DNA from: Lachnoanaerobaculum sp. ICM7 | Lineage (GTDB): Bacteria > Bacillota > Clostridia > Lachnospirales > Lachnospiraceae | DNA: 64,000 nucleotides | Direction: 5' to 3' | Assembly (NCBI RefSeq): GCF_000287675.1 | Contig: NZ_ALJL01000036.1 | Location: forward strand, 62,001 to 126,000 | Shown here: positions 46,776 through 54,825 of the stretch, piece by piece | How positions within the stretch are numbered: position 1 is the first letter of the stretch | Layout of the letters: every line of letters starts with the position of its first letter | The notes under the pieces: generated by a model | Seen by the model: only the letters and a program-made list of their open reading frames with translations | What the model was told of the DNA's origin: nothing | The model's database searches: none | Position numbers and translations under genes: made by a program

Positions 46776-48106
46776 TGGAAGAAGCTCTGGTTAAGAGAGT
46801 GATGCCAAACAGTATAGATGCCGAAAAAGCGGTTTTGGGATCTATGCTGCTTGACAAAGAGGCTGTTGCAAGTGCTATAGAAGTTCTTGATAAAAATGAT
46901 TTCTACAGCAAGGCATACGGCACTGTATTTGAATGTATGGTTGAGCTCTTTAATGAAGGAAAACCTATAGATTTGGTGCTTATTCAAAATAAGCTTGTGG
47001 AAAAACAGGTACCACCCGATATAACAAGTCTTGATTTTTTCAGAGGTATAATGGACTCGGTTCCGACGTCGGCAAATATAAAAAATTACTCTAAAATTGT
47101 TAAGGACAAGTCCAATGTCAGAAGGCTTATTAAGATATCGGAGGAAATAGTAAATGATTGCTATGTGGGCGAAAAGGGAGTTGATGAACTTTTCGCAAAG
47201 ACGGAAAACGAGATATTTAAATTGCTTCAGACAAAGGAAACAAAAGATATCGTACCTATAAACGATGTGGTATTAAATGTTTTGGATAAAATAGAAGCTG
47301 CATCAAAAAACAGTGATACCGTTACAGGTATTCCTACAGGTTTTGTAGATTTGGACTTTAAGACCAGCGGACTTCAGCCTTCAGACCTTGTTTTGGTGGC
47401 TGCAAGACCTTCTATGGGCAAGACCGCATTTGTCCTTAATATAGTTCAAAATATTACTATGAAGAAGAAAATTTCATGTATGGTTTTTTCTTTGGAGATG
47501 AGTGCAGAGCAGCTTGTCAACAGACTTTTGAGTATGGAGAGCAATGTGGATTCGCAAAAACTGCGTACGGGAAATCTTAATGACAATGATTGGAACAGTT
47601 TGATAGAGGGTGCTGTAAGTGTCGGATCTTCCACATTGGCAATTGATGATACTCCGGGTATTTCTATAAATGAATTAAGGTCAAAGTGCAGGAAGATGAA
47701 ACTTGAAAAAGGGCTTGATATTATTATAATAGATTATCTGCAGCTGATGACAGGAAGCGGAAAGGCAAATATAAGCAGACAACAGGAGATATCGGATATT
47801 TCAAGAAGCTTAAAAGCTTTGGCAAGAGAAATGAGAGCGCCTGTTATTGCACTTTCGCAGCTTTCAAGAGCCTGTGAGACGAGACTCGATCACAGACCTA
47901 TGCTTTCAGATTTAAGAGAGTCGGGAGCGATAGAGCAGGATGCCGATGTTGTAATGTTTTTGTATAGAGATGATTATTATAATAAGGATACGGAACATCC
48001 GAATGAAGCGGAGGTTATTATTGCAAAACAAAGAAACGGTGCAATTGGAACAATAAATCTGGTTTGGAAACCTGATATAACAAAATTTGTAAACATGGCG
48101 AGATAG
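46775..48106 (+). CDS. dnaB: Replicative DNA helicase DnaB
   Basis: A 443-residue helicase. The N-terminal domain (PNSIDAEKAVLGSMLLD) is followed by the RecA-like domain with Walker A (AARPSMGKTAFVLN), Walker B (IIIIDYLQLMTG), SQLSRACE and the C-terminal DLRESGAIEQDADVVMFLYRDDYY. Length and all motifs are normal, and no intein is present. It shares the gdpP-rplI transcript and ends inside a terminator hairpin. Confidence 0.96.
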   Translation: MEEALVKRVMPNSIDAEKAVLGSMLLDKEAVASAIEVLDKNDFYSKAYGTVFECMVELFNEGKPIDLVLIQNKLVEKQVPPDITSLDFFRGIMDSVPTSANIKNYSKIVKDKSNVRRLIKISEEIVNDCYVGEKGVDELFAKTENEIFKLLQTKETKDIVPINDVVLNVLDKIEAASKNSDTVTGIPTGFVDLDFKTSGLQPSDLVLVAARPSMGKTAFVLNIVQNITMKKKISCMVFSLEMSAEQLVNRLLSMESNVDSQKLRTGNLNDNDWNSLIEGAVSVGSSTLAIDDTPGISINELRSKCRKMKLEKGLDIIIIDYLQLMTGSGKANISRQQEISDISRSLKALAREMRAPVIALSQLSRACETRLDHRPMLSDLRESGAIEQDADVVMFLYRDDYYNKDTEHPNEAEVIIAKQRNGAIGTINLVWKPDITKFVNMAR

Positions 48107-48124
48107 GCAACTGTCTCGCTTTTT
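48098..48124 (+). terminator. Terminator overlapping the dnaB stop codon
   Basis: GCGAGATAG (48098-48106) pairs with CTGTCTCGC (48111-48119) around a GCAA tetraloop, followed by TTTTT. Confidence 0.85.
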
Positions 48125-48150
48125 ATATGATTAAATATTTTTTGTGCAAT

Positions 48151-48175
48151 AAAAAAGACCTGCATGAAGCAGGTC
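48151..48175 (-). terminator. Terminator after the ferredoxin gene
   Basis: GACCTGC (48157-48163) and GCAGGTC (48169-48175) form the stem; the six A at 48151-48156 become the T-run on the - strand. Confidence 0.8.
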
Positions 48176-48210
48176 ATATGATAAGTATTATCGCTTTGAG
48201 CAAGCAATAA

Positions 48211-48378
48211 TTAAGCTATAATAGCATCTGTAGGGCAAACTGAAGCACATGTACCGCAATCGATGCAAGCATCAGCGTCGATGTTGAACTGAGTATCTCC
48301 CTGTGAAATTGCACTTACAGGACACTCACCTTCGCAAGTTCCGCAACTAACGCACTTATCTGTAATTGTATATGCCAT
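48211..48378 (-). CDS. 2[4Fe-4S] ferredoxin
   Basis: A 55-residue clostridial-type ferredoxin starting MAYTITDKCVSCGTCEGECP, with the second cluster motif CIDCGTCASVCP. Both CxxCxxCxxxCP motifs are complete. AGGAGGA lies eight bases before the ATG. It is a general low-potential electron carrier in anaerobes; the NfnAB-like pair in this window is one possible partner. It has its own promoter and terminator. Confidence 0.95.
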   Translation of the reverse strand: MAYTITDKCVSCGTCEGECPVSAISQGDTQFNIDADACIDCGTCASVCPTDAIIA

Positions 48379-48422
48379 TGAAATTTCCTCCTAAAATTTA
48401 TATGTTTCTCTTACTTGATGCT

Positions 48423-48451
48423 ATTCTAATCTATTTAATGTAAAATAACAA
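48423..48451 (-). promoter_or_regulatory. Ferredoxin gene promoter
   Basis: On the - strand TTGTTA (48451-48446), 17-base spacer, TAGAAT (48428-48423), about 45 bases before the start codon. Confidence 0.65.
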
Positions 48452-48558
48452 GAGCAAATTTGCATGTATTGAATAAAATACAAGTTAGTACTACCTTACT
48501 TAATATACAATTTATACAATGATTTGTATTAATCAGATTATTCTATAATCTTGATATC

Positions 48559-48587
48559 TTGCTTTTAAACAGGTTTTAGTATATAAT
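48559..48587 (+). promoter_or_regulatory. Promoter of the SEC-C protein gene
   Basis: TTGCTT (48559-48564), 17-base spacer, TATAAT (48582-48587), about 36 bases before the start codon. Confidence 0.65.
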
Positions 48588-48623
48588 ACGTAATCAAGTT
48601 TAAGAAAAAAAGGGGAAGTTACG

Positions 48624-49127
48624 ATGACCTTATTGGAAAATTGGAGAAATAAAGCTTACGGCGATGTGACAGATGACAGACAAAAAGAAGAGATTTGGAA
48701 AAACTACTTTATAGTTGAAAAGGGTATTTATGAGAGTATTTTAAAGAACCCTAAAGATGTTATTAAATGCACTGTAGCTGAATTGGCAACAAAATTTGAT
48801 ACGGATATACAAACAATTACAGGCTTTTTGGACGGTATAAATGATTCGCTTAATAAGCCTAATCCTATTGAAGAAATGAAGGAAGATACTGAAATCAGTC
48901 TTGATATTGACCTTGAGAAGCTCTATTACAACATGGTGGAGGCCAAAGCGGATTGGCTTTATAACTTACCGGAGTGGGAAAGTCTTTTAGATGAAGAAAA
49001 GAGAAAAGAACTCTACAAGACTCAGAAAAAGAGCGGTACTGTAGTGAAAGAAAAGAAAATCGGCAGAAATGATCCGTGTCCATGCGGAAGCGGAAAGAAA
49101 TATAAATTCTGCTGTGGAAAGAACTAA
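48624..49127 (+). CDS. SEC-C motif-containing protein
   Basis: A 167-residue protein ending in a complete SEC-C zinc-binding motif ([21 protein letters not shown]). The first 130 residues are helical and acidic, without a named domain that I recognise. SEC-C motifs occur at the end of SecA and in many small proteins, where they bind zinc and contact the ribosome or SecB. Its own promoter and an AGGGGAAG ribosome binding site are visible. Function unknown. Confidence 0.8.
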   Translation: MTLLENWRNKAYGDVTDDRQKEEIWKNYFIVEKGIYESILKNPKDVIKCTVAELATKFDTDIQTITGFLDGINDSLNKPNPIEEMKEDTEISLDIDLEKLYYNMVEAKADWLYNLPEWESLLDEEKRKELYKTQKKSGTVVKEKKIGRNDPCPCGSGKKYKFCCGKN

Positions 49128-49139
49128 ATAAGGGTATTG

Positions 49140-49173
49140 TTTTAGGTGGCGGTTTGACGTCACCTAAAATTTT
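49140..49173 (+). terminator. Hairpin between the SEC-C and methyltransferase genes
   Basis: TTTTAGGTG (49140-49148) pairs perfectly with CACCTAAAA (49161-49169), followed by TTTT. It ends only about ten bases before the next start and could cut down read-through. Confidence 0.65.
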
Positions 49174-49184
49174 AAGGAAAAATA

Positions 49185-49937
49185 ATGGAGCAATATACAA
49201 ATTTTGCAAAAGTATATGATTTGTTCATGGACAATGTTCCCTATGACAAGTGGGTGGAGCAGATAAAGGATATATTATATAAAGAGAATATAAAAGACGG
49301 GCTGATATGTGATCTGGGTTGCGGTACCGGAGCAATTACCGAAAGGCTTGCAAATCTCGGATATGATATGATAGGAATAGATAATTCATATGATATGCTT
49401 GATGTTGCAATGGAAAAGAAATGTGCTTCAGGCAATGATATATTATATCTTTGTCAGGATATGAGAGAATTTGAGCTGTACGGTACTGTAAGAGCAATAA
49501 TATCTCGCTGTGACAGTTTGAATTATATAAGAGAATTATCTGAGCTTAAAGAGGTATTTGCCTGGGTGAATAATTATCTGGATCCTAATGGGCTTTTTAT
49601 TTTTGATATGAATACTGAATATAAATATCAAAATATACTGGGAGACAATACTTTTGCTGAGGTAAGAGAGCAGGCAAGTTTTATATGGGAAAATACATAC
49701 GACATTGATAAAAGAATCAATGAATATGATTTGAACCTTTTTATAAAGCTTGAAGATGACAGTTACAAAAGATTTGAAGAAAGACATGTACAAAAAGCTT
49801 ATACTTTCGATGAAATATTATCTGCGATAGATTCAAGTAATATGGTGCTTGAAAAATATATGGATGCGGATACCTATGGAGATATAAGCGAAAATACTGA
49901 GAGAATACTTTTTGTAGCCAGAGAGAAGGGAAAGTAA
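49185..49937 (+). CDS. Class I SAM-dependent methyltransferase
   Basis: A 250-residue methyltransferase. The SAM-binding motif I is ICDLGCGTGAITERLA near residue 43, motif II includes MIGIDNSYDML, and FIFDMNTEYKY lies in the later strand. The pattern fits the small-molecule methyltransferases of Firmicutes; the substrate is not readable. Its stop is directly adjacent to the hslO start (no gap), so the two are co-translated. Confidence 0.85.
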   Translation: MEQYTNFAKVYDLFMDNVPYDKWVEQIKDILYKENIKDGLICDLGCGTGAITERLANLGYDMIGIDNSYDMLDVAMEKKCASGNDILYLCQDMREFELYGTVRAIISRCDSLNYIRELSELKEVFAWVNNYLDPNGLFIFDMNTEYKYQNILGDNTFAEVREQASFIWENTYDIDKRINEYDLNLFIKLEDDSYKRFEERHVQKAYTFDEILSAIDSSNMVLEKYMDADTYGDISENTERILFVAREKGK

Positions 49938-50822
49938 ATGAAAGATTATATGGTGAAAGCCACTGCGGCAAACGGATATATAAGAGCTTTTGCTGCAAAT
50001 ACAAAAGATCTGGTAGAGGAAGCCAAAAACGATCACAATACTTCACCGGTGGCGACTGCGGCATTGGGAAGAATGCTTACCGCGGCGGCAATGATGGGAA
50101 GTATGATGAAAGGAGAAAAAGATCTCCTTACATTAAAAATTGAGGGCGACGGACCTCTCGGAGGAGTGATTGCAACAGCAAACAATAAAGGTGAAGTAAA
50201 GGGATATCCTTTTAATCCTACGGTTATTATTCCGCCTAATGCAAAAGGCAAACTTGATGTTGCCGAGGCGATAGGTGTCGGTCTTATGAGTGTTATAATG
50301 GATACCGGAATGAAGGAACCTTATGTAGGTCAGGTGGCACTTTTATCCGGAGAAATAGCTGAAGACTTGACATATTACTATGCAACAAGTGAACAGACAC
50401 CTTCAAGTGTCGGACTTGGAGTATTGTTAAATAAAGATAATACAATAAATGCGGCAGGAGGATTTATTATACAGCTTATGCCACATTGTCCTGATGAGAT
50501 AATAGATAAGCTTGAAACTAAAATCAATAATCTGAAACCGGTGACCACAATGCTGAGTGAGGGTATGTCTCCAAATGATATACTTAAAAGTATTTTGGGA
50601 GATATGGATCTTGAATTTAATGAGAGTCTTGATCTTTGCTTTAAATGCAATTGTGATAAGGAGAGAATAGAAAAGGCTCTTATAAGCGTCGGAGAAAAAG
50701 AATTGCAGGAAATGATAGATGATGGTAAGCCTATAGAGGTGAAATGTCATTTTTGTAATAAGGCATATGACTTTAATGTGAACGAGCTTGAGGAAATGCT
50801 GAAAAAAGCTACAACAAGATAG
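49938..50822 (+). CDS. hslO: Hsp33 redox-regulated chaperone
   Basis: A 294-residue holdase chaperone activated by oxidative stress in the cytoplasm. The N-terminal domain starts MVKATAANGYIRAFAANTKDLV and contains the GEKDLLTLKIEGDGPLGG stretch typical of Hsp33. The zinc-binding switch is complete: CFKCNC near residue 235 and CHFCNKAY near residue 271, the latter giving the CxxC pair. Length is normal. Confidence 0.94.
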   Translation: MKDYMVKATAANGYIRAFAANTKDLVEEAKNDHNTSPVATAALGRMLTAAAMMGSMMKGEKDLLTLKIEGDGPLGGVIATANNKGEVKGYPFNPTVIIPPNAKGKLDVAEAIGVGLMSVIMDTGMKEPYVGQVALLSGEIAEDLTYYYATSEQTPSSVGLGVLLNKDNTINAAGGFIIQLMPHCPDEIIDKLETKINNLKPVTTMLSEGMSPNDILKSILGDMDLEFNESLDLCFKCNCDKERIEKALISVGEKELQEMIDDGKPIEVKCHFCNKAYDFNVNELEEMLKKATTR

Positions 50823-50852
50823 TTAAGTTGTATTGACGAGAAGGCGATAAAA

Positions 50853-50876
50853 AAAGAGCTCTTTAAAGAGCTCTTT
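50853..50876. terminator. Bidirectional terminator between hslO and the cold shock gene
   Basis: AAAGAGCTC (50853-50861) pairs with GAGCTCTTT (50868-50876), flanked by an A-run on the left and T-rich DNA on the right. Confidence 0.8.
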
Positions 50877-50890
50877 AAACATATCTATGA

Positions 50891-51094
50891 TTATCTGACT
50901 ACTGTAACGTTTACAGCCTGCGGACCCTTAGCACCCTCGGTTAAATCATATTCAACTGAGATTCCCTCATCAAGAGTCTTAAATCCTTCCATGTTTAAAT
51001 CGGAAAAATGTACGAATACATCACTTCCGCCTTCATCTGAGATGAAACCGTAACCTTTTTGGTTATTAAACCACTTAACTGTACCTCTGTTCAT
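50891..51094 (-). CDS. Cold shock protein (CspA family)
   Basis: A 67-residue single cold-shock domain. RNP1 is KGYGFI and RNP2 is VFVHFS, both intact, after the start [12 protein letters not shown]. It is an RNA/ssDNA-binding chaperone. The ATG at 51094 is chosen because GGAGG lies eight bases upstream and the resulting length is standard; a TTG five codons earlier is unlikely. A promoter about 170 bases upstream implies a long untranslated leader. Confidence 0.94.
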   Translation of the reverse strand: MNRGTVKWFNNQKGYGFISDEGGSDVFVHFSDLNMEGFKTLDEGISVEYDLTEGAKGPQAVNVTVVR

Positions 51095-51293
51095 AAATAA
51101 TGCCTCCAAATAAAAAAGTGTAACTACAGAAAAAAGTTAAATAGCTTGAAAGATTACAGGCTCAAAAATCCGTTTTTGGGATAATTGAAAGTCGTTCTTT
51201 GTTTAGATGAAAGTAAAACTTTCTATCATCAAGCATTCAAGTGGTAATTTTTATCTGTAATCATATAGTATCACGTAATGTGTATATTGTCAA
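51095..51293 (-). promoter_or_regulatory. Cold shock gene promoter and long 5' leader
   Basis: On the - strand TTGACA (51293-51288), 17-base spacer, TACTAT (51270-51265). Transcription would start near 51258, giving a leader of about 160 bases. It contains a hairpin in which GAAAGT (51209-51214) pairs with ACTTTC (51218-51223), extended by GAT/ATC. Length and structure recall cspA-type leaders. Confidence 0.6.
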
Positions 51294-51320
51294 ATATTTA
51301 ATTAGAGGAGATAGATAATT

Positions 51321-51869
51321 ATGCATAATAACAGTGTATTTAATCATTTAAAGACAATAAATAAACATAAGCTTACTGTAATGGACCTTTGTTTCAAAAT
51401 AGGCCTAATTAAGCAGGGATTCCTACACGATTTGAGCAAATATTCGCCTGAAGAGTTTTTAATAGGTATAAAATACTATCAAGGGGACAGGAGTCCGAAT
51501 GCCATCGAGAAGCTTGAAAAGGGATATTCAAGTTCATGGCTACATCATAAGGGAAGAAATAAACATCATTTTGAGTACTGGATTGACTACGGTCCTGACG
51601 AAAAAGACGGTCTTATGGGTATGAAAATGCCTCTAAAATACGTGCTTGAGATGTGCTGTGACAGAATTGCGGCTTCAAAGGTATATTCCGGAGACAGCTA
51701 CACAACAGATGTTCCATGGGACTATTACTGTAAAAGAAAAGATTATATTGATTTACATAAGGATACAAGAGCGTTGCTTGAAAAAATCCTGCTTATGAAT
51801 AAGAATGAGGGTGAAAAGAAGGCTTTGGCATATATGAGATGGCTTTTAAAACATCCGTATGTATATTGA
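51321..51869 (+). CDS. DUF5662 family protein
   Basis: A 182-residue protein of unknown function. The histidine pattern is notable: KHKL near residue 11, FLHDLSKYSPEEF near residue 35, and WLHHKGRNKHHFEYW near residue 74, followed by a conserved-looking CCDRIAASKVY. The H...HD...HH...D arrangement suggests an HD-like metal-dependent hydrolase fold, but I cannot name a substrate. It has an AGAGGAGA ribosome binding site and no close partner on the same strand. Confidence 0.7.
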   Translation: MHNNSVFNHLKTINKHKLTVMDLCFKIGLIKQGFLHDLSKYSPEEFLIGIKYYQGDRSPNAIEKLEKGYSSSWLHHKGRNKHHFEYWIDYGPDEKDGLMGMKMPLKYVLEMCCDRIAASKVYSGDSYTTDVPWDYYCKRKDYIDLHKDTRALLEKILLMNKNEGEKKALAYMRWLLKHPYVY

Positions 51870-51920
51870 TTTTATATTATAAATTGTATAAAAAATTGAA
51901 AATATATATTGAGTTAATAC

Positions 51921-51957
51921 ATAAAGTCCTTATAATCTGAATTTATAAGGACTTTAT
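51921..51957. terminator. Perfect 15-bp inverted repeat between convergent genes
   Basis: ATAAAGTCCTTATAA (51921-51935) pairs with TTATAAGGACTTTAT (51943-51957) around a 7-base loop. It lies between two convergent genes. There is no clear T-run outside the stem, but the arms themselves end U-rich in RNA, so it is a probable shared terminator. Confidence 0.6.
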
Positions 51958-52012
51958 AAATTTACAACTTATTTCAATGTTTTTTGTATCTATTTTCTGA
52001 ATAATCTAATTA

Positions 52013-53086
52013 TTATTTTAATAGTTTGAAATGTTTGAATATTTCGACCAAGTATTTGCTGAAAAACTCTTTGTTATCAAAATCAAGTTTTGCTAAATTT
52101 ATATATTTTTCTTTTGATTTATAATCTTTTTTAAATGTTTCATCAATATCAGACATATTAAAACAGTATATATAATCGGCAAACTGTCTGATATAAGCGG
52201 TTTGTTTAGTGGCTTTTTTCTTTACTGCTTTGTCTACAAATTCACCTATACTTTTATGCACAGCATAATCTTCAATTGTCAGATAATAGTAGTCTTTGTA
52301 ATTTTCAAAGAAAAATTTTAACTCGTCTTTTAATATAGGTATGCTTAATTCTACTTTATTACCTGAAATATATAGTGACACATCGTCGGTGAGTTTCAAA
52401 TCATGCGGTAGAGTTTCGTTACAGATGAAATTTAAAAACAGTTTATCATTATTTACATGTACTGACTCCGGAACAAAGATTGAGTTGAAAAAATCGGAAT
52501 AAGAAAGCATCTCCACAACCTTTAACATACCCAGGAGATCTTCTTCGTTATGCAAGAGTAGGGTATGTAAAATATTCGAGTCTTTATTTTGTGTATATCT
52601 GTAGTAAAATTCTATAAGTTCGCCTCCGGTATATATATCCTCTCGATACAGTCCCAGAAATTCCTCCAATGTTTTCTGGTTCATTCTTTCAAGTCCGAGA
52701 GGTTTCTTCAGATGCCTTATTTTCTTGTAAATATCAATGCTTTCATAATCATCAAGCGGATTGAAAAGATAGTATTGCCCAGCACACTCTCTTATATAAG
52801 GAAGGTCAAATCCGTCTCCGTTAAAATGAATCAAAGTATCGAAATTTGCGGCGTACTCATAAAAGGACTGCAACATGGCCGTTTCATCAGATATGCTTTC
52901 GGAAAACCATTGCTTAAAGTTTAAATTATTTTCTTCAACACTTATACAGCCGATAAGATAAAGCTTTGAATTTTTCGGACTAAGTCCTGTGGTTTCTATA
53001 TCAAAAAAAAGTACTCTTTTTGGATTTCCTATTTTTGATAAATCATATTTTATATTATTTTTAAAAATCTTTTTAATTTCTTTCAT
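52013..53086 (-). CDS. RNase H-like exonuclease (YprB-like)
   Basis: A 357-residue protein with a DEDD-type 3'-5' exonuclease domain in the first 200 residues: FFDIETTGLSPKNSKLYLIG (Exo I, DxE), LIHFNGDGFDLPYIRE (Exo II), and a later acidic segment (HNEEDLLGML, Exo III). The C-terminal half is unassigned. It matches the YprB-like group often found near or fused to helicase genes, but here it stands alone. It probably processes DNA or RNA ends. Confidence 0.8.
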   Translation of the reverse strand: MKEIKKIFKNNIKYDLSKIGNPKRVLFFDIETTGLSPKNSKLYLIGCISVEENNLNFKQWFSESISDETAMLQSFYEYAANFDTLIHFNGDGFDLPYIRECAGQYYLFNPLDDYESIDIYKKIRHLKKPLGLERMNQKTLEEFLGLYREDIYTGGELIEFYYRYTQNKDSNILHTLLLHNEEDLLGMLKVVEMLSYSDFFNSIFVPESVHVNNDKLFLNFICNETLPHDLKLTDDVSLYISGNKVELSIPILKDELKFFFENYKDYYYLTIEDYAVHKSIGEFVDKAVKKKATKQTAYIRQFADYIYCFNMSDIDETFKKDYKSKEKYINLAKLDFDNKEFFSKYLVEIFKHFKLLK

Positions 53087-53209
53087 ACCTGTATTATAAT
53101 ATCCTCGAATGTTTTAATCAATAATTTGCGAAAGTGTGTTCGATTTTGTTTGATTTGTAATCTTGCTATATGATATTATAGTCTGGAGATTAAAATATTG
53201 GGAAGAGAT

Positions 53210-53800
53210 ATGATTACATATATAAAAGGAATTGTTATAGAAAAAAATATTGACAATATAATAGTGGAATGTGCCGGTTTGGGTTATGAAGTGTTTGTTT
53301 GCGGTAGAGATCTGGAAAATATATCAAATGGAAAAGATATTGTTATACATACATATTTGAAGATTTCAGAGGATGCACATACATTATACGGATTTTTAGA
53401 CAGAGCTGACCTTAGTATGTTTAAAAAGCTTATAGGAATAAGTGGTGTCGGTCCGAAGGCGGCGCTCAGTATAATGTCGACTTTAAGTACATTTGACTTG
53501 AAGATGGCTATAGTTTCCGATGATCACAAGGCGATAAGTGCGGCTCAGGGTATAGGACCTAAGATTGCAAAGAGAATAATCCTTGATTTAAAAGAGAAGG
53601 TTGATCTTGAAAGCATCACATCCATAGAGAGTGAAAAGCCTGCAAATGGCGGAGCACAAAGTGAAGTTGTGGAAGCTTTGGTTTCTTTGGGATATTCAAG
53701 CAGTGAAGCTTATAAGGTGTTAAGAAGTATTGAGATAGGTGATTCAGATACTACAGAGGATATACTGAAAATTGCTTTAAAAAAGATGGCGATATTCTAA
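53210..53800 (+). CDS. ruvA: Holliday junction branch migration protein RuvA
   Basis: A 196-residue RuvA. Domain I starts MITYIKGIVIEKN and includes TYLKISEDAHTLYGF; the two helix-hairpin-helix motifs are FKKLIGISGVGPKAALSI and AAQGIGPKIAKRI; the C-terminal domain III binds RuvB. The ATG at 53210 is preferred to an upstream TTG because of the GGGAAGAG ribosome binding site. ruvB follows after 24 bases. Confidence 0.95.
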   Translation: MITYIKGIVIEKNIDNIIVECAGLGYEVFVCGRDLENISNGKDIVIHTYLKISEDAHTLYGFLDRADLSMFKKLIGISGVGPKAALSIMSTLSTFDLKMAIVSDDHKAISAAQGIGPKIAKRIILDLKEKVDLESITSIESEKPANGGAQSEVVEALVSLGYSSSEAYKVLRSIEIGDSDTTEDILKIALKKMAIF

Positions 53801-53824
53801 GAATAAGATATAGTGGGCATATAA

Positions 53825-54823
53825 ATGGAAAGAAGAATAATTTCAACTGAAATAACAAAAGAAGATAAACAAATAGAAAAAAGTCTGAGACCTCAATTTT
53901 TAAATGAATATATCGGTCAGGATAAAATAAGAAAAAATCTTAAAATTTATATAGATGCGGCAAAGATTAGAAAAGAAAGTCTTGACCATGTGCTTTTCTA
54001 CGGCCCTCCGGGGCTTGGAAAGACTACGCTTTGTAATATTATTGCAAATGAGATGGGGACAAACTTAAAGGTTACCTCAGGACCTGCAATTGAAAAGCCG
54101 GGGGATATGGCTGCTATTTTAAATAATCTGAATGAGGGTGATGTGCTTTTTGTGGACGAGATACACAGGCTGAATCGTCAGGTGGAAGAGGTGCTTTATC
54201 CTGCAATGGAAGATTTTGCAATAGATATTGTAATAGGTAAGGAAACCGGTGCAAGAAGTATAAGACTTGATTTGCCGAAGTTTACTTTGGTAGGTGCAAC
54301 TACAAGAGCGGGACTGCTTACAGCACCGCTCAGAGACAGATTCGGTGTGGTGCAAAAGCTTGAATTTTATACTACAGATGAATTAAAAGAGATTGTAATG
54401 CGTTCATCGATGGTGTTGGGAGTGGAAATAGATGAGAGCGGAGCTGTGGAAATTGCAAGAAGAAGTAGAGGCACTCCAAGACTTGCAAACAGGCTTTTAA
54501 AGCGTGTCAGAGATTTCGCACAGGTAAAGTATAACGGTGTGATAGATAAAAAGGTTGCGGATTATGCACTTGATATACTTGATGTTGACAAGCTTGGGCT
54601 TGACAACAATGACAGAATGATTTTACTCACTATTATAGAAAAGTTTGGAGGAGGTCCGGTGGGACTTAATACTTTGAGTGCGGCATTGGGTGAGGATGCA
54701 GGTACTTTGGAAGATGTATATGAGCCATATCTTTTGATGAACGGGCTTATAAACAGAACGCCGGGAGGAAGAGTTGCTACGGAGAATGCATATATCCATC
54801 TCGGTATTGAAATGAAAGGTTAA
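53825..54823 (+). CDS. ruvB: Holliday junction helicase RuvB
   Basis: A 332-residue AAA+ motor. Walker A is [11 protein letters not shown], Walker B is LFVDEIHRL, sensor I is [11 protein letters not shown], the arginine finger region is APLRDRFG, and the C-terminal winged helix ends with RTPGGRVAT. RuvC is not adjacent, as is common in Firmicutes that use RecU. The U32 peptidase gene follows after 2 bases. Confidence 0.97.
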   Translation: MERRIISTEITKEDKQIEKSLRPQFLNEYIGQDKIRKNLKIYIDAAKIRKESLDHVLFYGPPGLGKTTLCNIIANEMGTNLKVTSGPAIEKPGDMAAILNNLNEGDVLFVDEIHRLNRQVEEVLYPAMEDFAIDIVIGKETGARSIRLDLPKFTLVGATTRAGLLTAPLRDRFGVVQKLEFYTTDELKEIVMRSSMVLGVEIDESGAVEIARRSRGTPRLANRLLKRVRDFAQVKYNGVIDKKVADYALDILDVDKLGLDNNDRMILLTIIEKFGGGPVGLNTLSAALGEDAGTLEDVYEPYLLMNGLINRTPGGRVATENAYIHLGIEMKG

Positions 54824-54825
54824 GA

